In this document: positions 18,750-26,612 of the stretch, in pieces | Numbering within the stretch: the first letter of the stretch is position 1 | Layout: the number at the start of each line of letters is the position of its first letter | Origin: an uncultured Thermogutta sp. | Lineage (GTDB): Bacteria > Planctomycetota > Planctomycetia > Pirellulales > Thermoguttaceae | Direction: 5' to 3' | Length of the DNA: 33,071 nt | Assembly (NCBI GenBank): GCA_937128505.1 | Contig: CAKZMM010000105.1 | Location: forward strand, 1-33,071 | Notes under the pieces: model-generated | What the model saw: the letters and a program-made list of their open reading frames with translations, nothing else | The model's database searches: none | What the model was told of the DNA's origin: nothing | Program-made: the position numbers and the translations under genes

Positions 18750-19271
18750 ATGAGCAAGAAAGATCGCTCGGGAAAAAAAGGAGCGGGAGCCTCCGAAAAG
18801 GCCTCGGTTAGCTCGAGGGAGGGGGCGATTAAGCCGGTCGCGGAGAACCGGAAGGCCCGGCATAAGTTTCAGGTTATCGATAGCTTAGAGTGCGGGATGG
18901 TGTTGTTGGGTAGTGAGGTGAAAAGTTTGCGGGCCGGAAATGTCTCGCTAGATGAAGCGTACGCAAAGCTTCGGAATGGCGAGCTGTGGCTTTTGGGTTG
19001 TCACATTGCAGAATATCCCGAGGCAGGACCCTTTAACCATGTGCCAACACGCCCCCGAAAGCTCCTCTTGCATCGCCGCGAGCTTCAACGTTTTGCGACT
19101 CGGGCCGAAGAAAAAGGCTTCACTCTCGTGCCTTTGAAGATCTATTTCCGGCGGGGATTCGCCAAGGTGTTGCTCGGGTTATGTCGTGGGTTGAAAACAC
19201 ACGATAAAAGAGAGGCGATGAAGCGCCGGGAAACAGAAAAGCAGATCCGCTCGGCCATGTATCGGCGTTAG
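18750..19271 (+). CDS. smpB: SsrA-binding protein SmpB
   Basis: A 173-residue SmpB, the protein that binds tmRNA and brings it to stalled ribosomes for trans-translation. The core shows the expected order: NRKARHKFQVIDSLECGMVL-type start (about 33-52), GSEVKSLRAGNVSLDEAY, the HIAEYPEAGPFNH strand, RPRKLLLHRREL, then KIYFRRGFAKVLLGLCRGLK and the positively charged tail THDKREAMKRRETEK, which enters the mRNA channel. The first 30 residues are a Lys/Ser/Gly-rich extension longer than in E. coli. The ATG at 18750 has only a weak GGTAAAG ribosome binding site. No ssrA gene was seen nearby. Confidence 0.97.
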   Translation: MSKKDRSGKKGAGASEKASVSSREGAIKPVAENRKARHKFQVIDSLECGMVLLGSEVKSLRAGNVSLDEAYAKLRNGELWLLGCHIAEYPEAGPFNHVPTRPRKLLLHRRELQRFATRAEEKGFTLVPLKIYFRRGFAKVLLGLCRGLKTHDKREAMKRRETEKQIRSAMYRR

Positions 19272-19280
19272 TTCCGTGCG

Positions 19281-19313
19281 GAAGGAGAATAAATTCTCGT
19301 TACTCCTTCTTTC
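19281..19313 (+). terminator. Likely smpB terminator
   Basis: GAAGGAG (19281-19287) pairs perfectly with CTCCTTC (19303-19309), nine bases after the smpB stop, followed by a short T-run (TTT). Confidence 0.5.
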
Positions 19314-19891
19314 AGTCGATTGATCTTTCGCGGGGAAGTGTCGCGATTGTCTGTGTTTGCGACATAATTCAACTTCCTTTTCGTTAGCTGGCATTAATCA
19401 CCTGCCGCGACGCGGTGGTTTGGTGTTTTCAGTTAGCGGTGATTTTGCAGCGAACCCTACCCCCCTTCTTCCCAAATTTTTCTTGTGGTGCCCGGGATGA
19501 GTGCACCTTTTTCCCAGTTTTACCCGTGGAGCGCTGGGACATCACACTTTTCTGGCCGTTCGGGAGAGTTTGCGCTCGATGGTTGGACTCGAACGGCGGT
19601 CTGATAACTGCGCGAATGTAGCTTCCAACCGAGTAAAGAAATTTCCAAGTGTCGGTTCAATTGTCCCACGGATGCCGCTTTTAACACATCTCAACGTGTT
19701 GAGGCCGCATCATGATTTTGGATTGCCGAATGTCTTCGAAGGTCCTCATAAATGTATCCTTCGACTAAATTTGTGTCGTTCGAGTCTGAACCGTTACCCT
19801 TAATTGATGCTCGACCTCAAACACAATCTTGATTATCGGACATGAGATGTATTGTGCTTGGCTTACCAATCTTTCGGCATCAAGGAGAAAC

Positions 19892-20019
19892 TAAGTTTCT
19901 AAAGAATTTGATCAAACGAGATTTCTAAAAAATCTGGTCAAACGAGATTTCACTAAGTTTGTAAAACGAAGTTTCCAAAGGATTTGATCAAACGAAGTTT
20001 TGAGAGAATTAGATGTAAC
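19892..20019. repeat. Degenerate 26-bp tandem repeat array
   Basis: Five consecutive units: 19892-19917, 19918-19943, 19944-19967 (24 bp), 19968-19993 and 19994-20019, with traces of a sixth starting at 20020. Most begin GAGATTTC or GAAGTTT and end in TCAAAC or a variant. Units 1 and 4 end in the palindrome TTTGATCAAA; unit 2 contains AGATTT-CTAAA-AAATCT, a perfect 6-bp hairpin. The unit length is not a multiple of three, so it is not a protein repeat. Confidence 0.75.
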
Positions 20020-20642
20020 GAAATCTCGCACCTTAGAGAGAAAGTATGTGCAACGATCAGGACATCCGGAGGGAGCCGTGGGATGGAATGATGTCAAAAC
20101 GATACCTAATTGCGGCCTGAAATCAAAACGGCGCAAATAGATGACTAACTTAGCGAATATAGTGACATTAAGAGTTCTGCGCGCTACCCCGTTCTTTTCT
20201 ACCCCAGGACTCAAACCGTGATTCGTCAGACCTTCTGCCGCCCATTGCTGCATTTTTTGCCAAATCCTTCTCGCATGGACCTTACCCGCTGCGGCTCGTT
20301 GTGGGGAGGTCACGTCAACGAGATCTCTTGGTCCCGTGCGTCCTCAACCCATGTTTAGGGACGGAAGCGACGGGCTAATTTTTGGAGAGCGATTTTTACG
20401 GCCAAAACTCAGATATGTACCTCAGTTTTCGCGTGGTTTTCCGTCATTTTATTGAGCGCGGCCCCCCGCCTTTTTTGGAAGGAATTTGTTGCTATTTAGT
20501 TATCCTAACAAGATTCGTGGGTGATCGATACTTATGGGGTGTTTTTCGTCTCGAGTTCGCAAAACTTTTTGCACTCTTTCGACGTAAGTATTGATAACCT
20601 GACTAGGCAATTTTCTTTGCGGCGGGAAGCAGTTGGTCCCGA

Positions 20643-20840
20643 CAGGAGCAGTTCAAATTGAACGTCCTGAACGCCGATAGCGCCGCGTGAGGCCGCGGTT
20701 TTGCAGTCTCGATCGGTGCGCTTCGGGAAATAGTGAAAGCGACCGCGGTGAGGGGAGCGGGCCTTAGGGGGAGGAGGCCGTCTTGAGGGGCGCGAAGCCA
20801 TCAAGTTGGCTGTGATCGTTATAACTGCTACTCAGCCAAC
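20643..20840. ncRNA. Possible structured RNA island
   Basis: Within an otherwise AT-rich spacer about 200 bases are GC-rich and can fold into a row of helices: CAGGA/TCCTG plus GTTCA-AAT-TGAAC (20643-20669); CCGCGGT (20693-20699) with ACCGCGG (20742-20748), enclosing and abutting CGCTT (20719-20723) with AAGCG (20737-20741); and GTTGGCT (20805-20811) with AGCCAAC (20834-20840). Most stems are perfect. It is not recognisable as tmRNA, RNase P RNA, SRP RNA or a known riboswitch. It lies about 230 bases upstream of the ABC operon, so it might be a separate RNA or part of a long leader. Confidence 0.3.
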
Positions 20841-20921
20841 AGGTTGCTTCTTTGCAAATTGGATTTCAATTTTCTATTCTGAAAGTTTGAAGTCGGAACT
20901 AATTATCCAGGAGACCATTAT

Positions 20922-20951
20922 AAGAATCTGTTGGCCAAGAATCTGTTGGTT
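20922..20951. repeat. 15-bp tandem duplication upstream of the ABC operon
   Basis: AAGAATCTGTTGGCC is followed directly by AAGAATCTGTTGGTT (13 of 15 identical), about 120 bases before the ABC ATPase start codon. It could be part of a regulatory region. Confidence 0.7.
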
Positions 20952-21071
20952 ACTTTTGAGGTAAGGTTTGAATCATAGTAGCATTTGCGACGCGGGAGTC
21001 ATATTTCGCTTTCTCGGAGTTTTTCGGGGTTTTGTGTCCCTCTTACTTAGTTTCTGGGTGATCCTAATCCG

Positions 21072-21776
21072 ATGCTCGAACTGCAAGAAGTCAAGAAATC
21101 GTTTCCTCAGTGGGATGGTACGCGGCTAGAGATCCTGGATATCCCCTACTTTAGCATGGAGGCTGGCGAGCAGGTTGTCTTGGTCGGTAAGAGCGGTAGT
21201 GGAAAGACGACTTTGCTGCACATCATTGCTGGTATCAGCAGACCGGACAGCGGTTACGTCCGGTTTGATGGTTGGGATATTACGCTTCTGAGCGAGGCAG
21301 AATGTGACCGTTTCCGGGCCAAGAGGATCGGTTACGTCTTCCAAACCTTCAATCTTCTCCCGGGCTTCACTGCTCTTGAAAACGTCTTGTTAAGCATGAC
21401 GTTTGCCGACGGTTGGCCGGACAAAGCCCGGGCCAAATACCTGCTGGAGCGTGTCGGGCTCGGTCACCGTCTAACCCACAAGCCGCCAATGCTCTCCGTC
21501 GGTGAACAGCAGCGGGTGGCTGTGGCGCGGGCGTTGGCCAATAATCCGCGACTCATTCTGGCCGATGAGCCCACGGCAAACGTGGACACCGGCCATCAGC
21601 AGCAGATTATCGATCTGCTTCGGGAGACTTGCGAAGAAGAAAAGGTCGCGCTCCTTCTTGTAACCCATAGTCCGGAGGTGGCGCGACAGTTCCCAAAAAT
21701 AGTGCGCTTGGAAGAGATCAACCAGGTGGGAAAGCGACCGATCATGGAACCGGTTGATCATCAGGTCGGTAGTTGA
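21072..21776 (+). CDS. ABC transporter ATP-binding protein (LolD/MacB type)
   Basis: A 234-residue ATPase of the LolD/MacB/FtsE branch of ABC proteins. All motifs are present: Walker [10 protein letters not shown] (39-47), Q-loop Q91 in [11 protein letters not shown], signature [10 protein letters not shown] (141-150; the usual SGGE is SVGE here, with the key second Gly kept), Walker B LILADEP (161-167, E166 catalytic) and switch H199. This branch drives mechanotransmission rather than ordinary transport. The ATG at 21072 has only a weak upstream site. It is the first gene of an operon with the FtsX-like permease (20 bases downstream) and the HCxxC membrane protein. Confidence 0.95.
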   Translation: MLELQEVKKSFPQWDGTRLEILDIPYFSMEAGEQVVLVGKSGSGKTTLLHIIAGISRPDSGYVRFDGWDITLLSEAECDRFRAKRIGYVFQTFNLLPGFTALENVLLSMTFADGWPDKARAKYLLERVGLGHRLTHKPPMLSVGEQQRVAVARALANNPRLILADEPTANVDTGHQQQIIDLLRETCEEEKVALLLVTHSPEVARQFPKIVRLEEINQVGKRPIMEPVDHQVGS

Positions 21777-21796
21777 GAGCACGTGAGTAGCTGACG

Positions 21797-23347
21797 ATGA
21801 GTCTTTGGAAGATTGCTTGGCGGAGCATGGAACAGCGGGCCTTAGCCTCGTGGCTGACGGCGATTTCCGTGGCTTTCGGGGTGGCCTTGGTCGTGGCCGT
21901 TTTGGTGATCCATAGCGTGGTGGATCGCTCCTTTCGCCGTGGGGCTCAGGGGTATGACCTGATTGTCGGCGCCAAGGGCAGCTCGCTCCAATTGGTGTTG
22001 GATACGGTTTTTTACCTCGGGCAACCGGTGGATACGATTCCTTATAGCTACTATCGCGAGTTCACCGAAGGGCGTTTCGTGCCAGCAGTCCGGGTAGCCA
22101 TTCCGATCTGCACGGGTCACGACTATCAGGGATTTCGCGCGGTGGCCACCACGCCTGAAATGTTCGACCGACTAACTTATCTGGACAACCGGCCTTACGA
22201 GTTTATCGAAGGGCGAAATTTCTATACCGAAAACCCGTTCGAGTGTGTAGTCGGTTATACGGTGGCCCGAAAGTTAGGCATTAAGATTGGGCAAGAGATT
22301 CGGCCCACCGGTCAGGGGCAAGTGGGGGGAGCAGTCCATGAAGATGAGCCCTTCACTGTGGTGGGGATATTGGCCCCGACGGGAACCCCGAATGACCGGG
22401 CCATTTTTCTAAACTTGGAGGGTTTCTTTCAGTGTGAAAGCCATGTCGCGGGACCCAGTTTTGAAGAGCAGGTTTTGAAAGATACGACCTTTTCAGCTAG
22501 CGGCTCGACTGTTTCCGGAAGTACACCGAGTTTTCCGGCCGATAGTGATCGGCCCACTGAACCAGCAGAAATCAGGTCCGTGGAGGAATCTAGTTCGGCG
22601 AAGTTGAACGCGGGGAATGAAGCGGATTCCGCCGCGAAAATAAACTCAGCTCGTGATCCGGCTTCGGCAGGGGAGGGAGCCGCCGGCCACACTGATGGCC
22701 ATTCCCCGGAGTGGGGCGAGGCTTGTACCCATCATGATCATGGGCATCATGATCATGGGCATCATGATCATGCTGATTCGGATGAACACAGGCGGCTGAG
22801 TGCCATCCTGGTGGTTACGGATATCGACAATAATGCGCAGCTTGCCATGAGTTTGCCCCGGGTAATCAACGAAGAGCCGTTTGCCCAAGCCGTGCATCCG
22901 GCACGGGTCATCGCGGAGCTTTTCGACGGTATTGTCGGCAACGTGCAGCTCCTGCTGCTAATTTTGGCTATTTTGGTCGTGATTGTGGCCGGTATCGGCA
23001 TTATGGTGAGTATCTACAATTCCATGAGTGAACGCCGGCACGAGATCGCGATCATGCGGGCTTTGGGGGCCAGCCGTAGCACTGTGATGGCCATCATCCT
23101 CACCGAGTCGATTCTCCTATCGCTGGGAGGCGGTTTGCTGGGGACATTCATGGGGCACACTTTGGTCGGGTTTTTGAGCCCGGTGATCGCCGAGCAAACC
23201 GGGGTGATCGTCCGGGCCTTTGACTTTCAGCTTGTGGAACTGGTGTTGATTCCGGGACTCATAGTTTTGGCGACCATTGTCGGCTACTTACCGGCAGTGG
23301 CAGCTTATCGGACGGACGTGGCCAAAGCGTTGATCGCTGCCCCGTGA
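21797..23347 (+). CDS. FtsX/MacB-type permease with His-rich insert
   Basis: A 516-residue permease partner of the preceding ATPase. Topology: TM1 (about 17-39), a large extracytoplasmic MacB-like domain (about 40-375), then TM2 (382-404), TM3 (430-455) and TM4 (480-502), the FtsX arrangement, with ERRHEIAIMRALGAS, the coupling helix motif, at about 408-425. The extracytoplasmic domain is interrupted at about 225-335 by a low-complexity Ser/Glu/Ala-rich linker that ends in a histidine-rich tract from residue 312, (HHDHG)n with three units plus flanking His, encoded by an exact 15-bp DNA repeat. Such tracts usually bind Zn, Ni or Cu. A similar ATPase-permease pair is known from Pseudomonas (the PA4063-PA4066 zinc-linked cluster, from memory). 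The His tract suggests metal sensing or capture; the substrate is not known. Confidence 0.88.
   Translation: MSLWKIAWRSMEQRALASWLTAISVAFGVALVVAVLVIHSVVDRSFRRGAQGYDLIVGAKGSSLQLVLDTVFYLGQPVDTIPYSYYREFTEGRFVPAVRVAIPICTGHDYQGFRAVATTPEMFDRLTYLDNRPYEFIEGRNFYTENPFECVVGYTVARKLGIKIGQEIRPTGQGQVGGAVHEDEPFTVVGILAPTGTPNDRAIFLNLEGFFQCESHVAGPSFEEQVLKDTTFSASGSTVSGSTPSFPADSDRPTEPAEIRSVEESSSAKLNAGNEADSAAKINSARDPASAGEGAAGHTDGHSPEWGEACTHHDHGHHDHGHHDHADSDEHRRLSAILVVTDIDNNAQLAMSLPRVINEEPFAQAVHPARVIAELFDGIVGNVQLLLLILAILVVIVAGIGIMVSIYNSMSERRHEIAIMRALGASRSTVMAIILTESILLSLGGGLLGTFMGHTLVGFLSPVIAEQTGVIVRAFDFQLVELVLIPGLIVLATIVGYLPAVAAYRTDVAKALIAAP
22730..22771. repeat. 15-bp repeat encoding the His-rich tract
   Basis: CATCATGATCATGGG occurs twice exactly (22730-22744, 22745-22759) and a third time without its last codon (22760-22771). 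Being in frame, it can expand or contract without breaking the gene. Confidence 0.9.
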
Positions 23348-23577
23348 GGGTGAGAGCAACCGAATCGCGCGCGATCACTTGCCGACTTGGTCGGTGGGGT
23401 GATCCTTGTAACCGGAGGATGATTTGCAGGACATTTTTGCGGTGGAATCATCGCCCTTAAAGGCGGAGTTACCGCAAGCTTGTGCGGACGATTTTGGCAA
23501 TTAATCTCGGCGGGGGTTTGCCGCGTTAGGGAACTGGAAATAATGGCTGCGATGAATCCCTGGAACGGAGAGTGACG

Positions 23578-24288
23578 ATGTCGCAGGATGTCATGACCGG
23601 GACCTTCCGACCGTTGGTAGCGGACCGGTCCCTTCGAAGGCAGTTCGAACGAGCGGGTATATCTCGTTACCGCAGCGTAAGTTTGGCTGCGGTGCTCAGC
23701 GTGGTGTTGGGCAGTTTATCCATCCTTAGCGTATTCAGTTGGTTATTCCATTTCATACCTCTGACGGCGCTGGGAATGTCGCTTTGGGCGCGCTACCGCA
23801 TTAGTCGGCGGCCGGAAATCCTCACCGGAAGTGGCATAGCGACTGCCGGCATTATTATCACCTTGGTGACCTGGAGTGTGGGAACCGTCGGCCTGCTCTA
23901 TTTGTTATCGAAGGAAGTGCCCCACGGATATACCCGGCTGACCTTTGAAATGCTTCTTCCAGGGGACTTGAAATCCGGAAAGTTTGTGCCCCCGGATATC
24001 GAAAAGCTCGAGGGGGAGAAAGTGTTTTTGAAGGGGTACATTTACCCGGGCCGGCAGACGATCAACTTGAAGAATTTCTTGCTGGTTCCTACGATCGGTC
24101 ACTGTAAATTTTGTACATCTCAGATTGCGCCACACGAAATTGTGCAGGTTGAATTGGTGGGGGATCTGAAGACCGAATACACGAGCTATCCTACCCGGGT
24201 AGGGGGAAGGCTCCGAATCGACAAGGATGTGGCCGAAGGGAAAGCCCACGGACTCCCCTATAGAATCGAGGCCGACTACATCCGTTGA
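23578..24288 (+). CDS. Membrane protein with C-terminal DUF3299-like domain
   Basis: A 236-residue protein. Residues about 33-70 and 83-110 are hydrophobic and likely form two or three membrane helices, with a DUF4190-like look. The C-terminal half (about 120-236), outside the membrane, has GEKVFLKGYIYP and LLVPTIGHCKFCTSQIAP (HCxxC at 175-179), then VELVGD and a final beta-strand. This resembles the DUF3299 domain of the Pseudomonas zinc-linked ABC cluster, a similarity I judge from pattern only. The HCxxC motif could bind a metal or be redox-active. The ATG at 23578 follows GGAG by seven bases; a GTG six bases earlier is less likely. It is about 230 bases downstream of the permease gene, same strand, so probably co-transcribed. 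Confidence 0.65.
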   Translation: MSQDVMTGTFRPLVADRSLRRQFERAGISRYRSVSLAAVLSVVLGSLSILSVFSWLFHFIPLTALGMSLWARYRISRRPEILTGSGIATAGIIITLVTWSVGTVGLLYLLSKEVPHGYTRLTFEMLLPGDLKSGKFVPPDIEKLEGEKVFLKGYIYPGRQTINLKNFLLVPTIGHCKFCTSQIAPHEIVQVELVGDLKTEYTSYPTRVGGRLRIDKDVAEGKAHGLPYRIEADYIR

Positions 24289-24553
24289 TGTTGTCCGCGA
24301 CATTTGAGTCGGCCGAACGGGTGAGGAGTTGGATCCGTCTTCTAGTGAAGCGAGTCTCTGTAGACGTCGAACCTTCTTTCCTTCAGCGACTTTTCCGCCG
24401 AAAGCAGGTTATTTTGAGCGGATGGGTGCCATTGCTTAACTTTGCGGGTGTGTCTCTGATCAACCGTTCGGAGCAAAACTTTTAGGAAGCTCAAGCTCAG
24501 ACGGTGGTTATGAAACGCGCCCCTTTCATGGGTGGAAAATCGGCGGACGACCT

Positions 24554-26380
24554 TTACTGAAGCTTTTGCCTGACCGCTTGTGCCGGTCGGTCCTCGGCAA
24601 TTGGGAAAGTGACCGGTGCTTCTTCGCGCACGGGAACAGTAAAGTAGAAGCGGCTTCCGCGGCCGGGTTGCGATTCCACCCAAATCTGCCCCCCGTGGCC
24701 TTCGATAATTCGCTTACAGATGGCTAGGCCGATTCCGAGGCCGGCACGATCGCGCGCCTGTCCACCCCGCTGGAACATTTGAAAGATCCGCGGTTGCGAC
24801 TTCGGATCGATGCCGATTCCATTATCCTCGACACAGAATTTCCAAGCCTCCGGAAGTCGTTGGATCCCGACGTGGAGGCGTGGCGGCTGATCCCCGCGAA
24901 ACTTGATGGAATTGGCTAGCAGATTCTGGAACACTTGCACTAATTGAGGGTGGATTCCCTGCACAGTAGGTAGGGGTTCGTCATAGGTAATTACGGCACC
25001 GCTTTGCTCAATCGAGGCACGCAAGTTTTCCTGGGCTTCGTGGAGTACCTGGTTAATGTCCACAGGTTGCAAGGGTTCACCGCGCCGCCCCACCTTACAA
25101 AAGGCCAGTAAGCCCATAATCAACTGGTGCATTCGTTGAACTCCCTGGCGGATGAACTGCAAGTATTCTGCGGCACGGGAGTCCAGCTTTTCGCCGTAGT
25201 GGTGAGCCAAAAGATCGGCAAACCCACCGATTACCCGTAGGGGTTCTTGCAAATCGTGACTTGCGGCATAAGCGAACTGCTCCAGATCGGCGTTGGATCG
25301 CTTGAGCTCCTCTACCGCCTCAGCCAGCCCTCGCTCGACCTCCTTACGGACGGCTATCTCCTGACGTAATTGTTCGACGGCACGGCTAAGGGCGTCGGTT
25401 CGCTGGCGGACCCGCTCGTCGAGTTCATCTCGGGCTTGCCGCAGCAGGTCGACGGCCCGTTGCTCCGCCGTGATGTCCCGGATTACCCACAGCATATGCG
25501 GCTCTTGAGCGAAGATGAACGGCCGGGCACAGTAATCGATCGCTAGCCGGGCCGCATCCGGTCGTCGAACCCAGGAGACCCCGTGAACCACTTCGCCTTT
25601 TTCCAAAAGGGCAAGCGATTGCTTAAATTCCTTGCGAAAATCGGGATCGATCCACTCCTCCAAGAATTTGCCCTTTAATTCCGTGGCATGGACCCCAAAA
25701 AGGCTGCATGCTGTGGGGTTTACCTCCTCGATGCGGCCGGAAGGGTCCGAGAGAATTAACGACTCCGTGACTGCATGAAAAATTATGCGATATCGCTCCT
25801 GCCAGAGCCGCTGGGCAAGTTCAGCCCGCTTTCGCTCCAGAGCTTCCGCGAAGGCAACCGCTAAGTCTTCCAGGTCGGCAAGCTGTTTGGCAGTGTATCC
25901 ACCCGCCCGATTGGCCACGGCTATCTGCCCGAAGGTTTGATCGCTGTGCTTCAAGGGAACGGCGAGAAAACAATGGATCTGAGGATGACCGGTCGGAACG
26001 CCTACAGAATCCGGGTCTTTACTTAGGTCATTGACGTAAAAAGATTTTCCGGTCAGTAGAGCCCGGCCGAGCACGCCGCGGATTTCCATATCTCGCAGGG
26101 CTCGAACTGCCAACCCTCGCTCGATTTGACAGGCCTCCCAACCGGGATCGCTCAGAGCGATCGTGTCGAACTTTCCGCGGCGATTGATTTCGCCGATCAG
26201 CCCGAAAGGACTTCCGGTGATCTGTTCGGCAACGCGGAGGCAAACCCGGGCAACTTCGCTGTCGCTATCGCACCGTAAGGCTTCCTGAAGAACCTGATTC
26301 ACCCCCTGCAAAACGGTCATCGTCGGGGGAGGAGCCGCCGTTGGTTCGCTCTGAGGCCTGCTGGGGTTGGATGCCGACAT
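24554..26380 (-). CDS. GAF-PAS sensor histidine kinase
   Basis: A 608-residue cytoplasmic sensor kinase without membrane helices. Order: GAF domain (about 22-183), PAS domain (about 194-310), a coiled coil (about 303-368), a HisKA dimerisation domain with phospho-acceptor H375 in AYAASHDLQEPLRV, and a HATPase domain with N-box N490 (FQNLLANSIKF), G1 VEDNGIGIDP (517-526) and G2 GLGIGLAICK. The H-box with SHDLQEPLR is typical of phytochrome-like and bacteriophytochrome kinases, but the GAF lacks an obvious chromophore-binding Cys in the usual place. The signal is unknown. No response regulator is adjacent, so it is an orphan. ATG 26380 has a GGAATG-type weak ribosome binding site. Confidence 0.93.
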   Translation of the reverse strand: MSASNPSRPQSEPTAAPPPTMTVLQGVNQVLQEALRCDSDSEVARVCLRVAEQITGSPFGLIGEINRRGKFDTIALSDPGWEACQIERGLAVRALRDMEIRGVLGRALLTGKSFYVNDLSKDPDSVGVPTGHPQIHCFLAVPLKHSDQTFGQIAVANRAGGYTAKQLADLEDLAVAFAEALERKRAELAQRLWQERYRIIFHAVTESLILSDPSGRIEEVNPTACSLFGVHATELKGKFLEEWIDPDFRKEFKQSLALLEKGEVVHGVSWVRRPDAARLAIDYCARPFIFAQEPHMLWVIRDITAEQRAVDLLRQARDELDERVRQRTDALSRAVEQLRQEIAVRKEVERGLAEAVEELKRSNADLEQFAYAASHDLQEPLRVIGGFADLLAHHYGEKLDSRAAEYLQFIRQGVQRMHQLIMGLLAFCKVGRRGEPLQPVDINQVLHEAQENLRASIEQSGAVITYDEPLPTVQGIHPQLVQVFQNLLANSIKFRGDQPPRLHVGIQRLPEAWKFCVEDNGIGIDPKSQPRIFQMFQRGGQARDRAGLGIGLAICKRIIEGHGGQIWVESQPGRGSRFYFTVPVREEAPVTFPIAEDRPAQAVRQKLQ

Positions 26381-26612
26381 ACTATCATTCCGATCCGGTC
26401 TGCAAAGACGACGTCTCGGGGCTAATCAAGACTTGATTCGAACTGCCCGAGACCTGCTCCCTTGTCCGGCACCAGCAGCGGCGTTACCGCTGACCACACT
26501 TGAAACAATGGCTGGTGCCTTGCGTCGCTTCGCGAATCGCGTTTCTGGCGAGCGCGAGGTGAAAAGTTTCTTCAAATACACGAAACACCCGATACCTACC
26601 ACTACCTCTATT

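Larger units (their letters stand above)
19314..21071. other. 1.8 kb gene-free block
   Basis: The longest gap in the window. It is more AT-rich than its surroundings around 19600-20620 and 20840-21000. It holds the 26-bp tandem array (19892-20019), the hairpin-rich GC island (20643-20840) and an imperfect 15-bp duplication (20922-20951). The open frames present are short, lack ribosome binding sites and resemble no family. Confidence 0.5.

Noticed and set aside
19582-19601. Sequence resembling a reverse-strand tRNA T-arm (TTCGAGTCC)
   Set aside because: The T-stem does not pair beyond one base and no anticodon arm or acceptor stem is found.
20818-20825. GTTATAAC palindrome as a Zur-type operator for the ABC operon
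   Set aside because: It is only eight bases, about 250 bases from the start codon, also occurs at 8638-8645, and the longer Zur consensus is absent.
24285-24485. Small forward frame after the HCxxC protein gene
   Set aside because: Overlaps the gene end by a few bases, has no ribosome binding site and no recognisable features.
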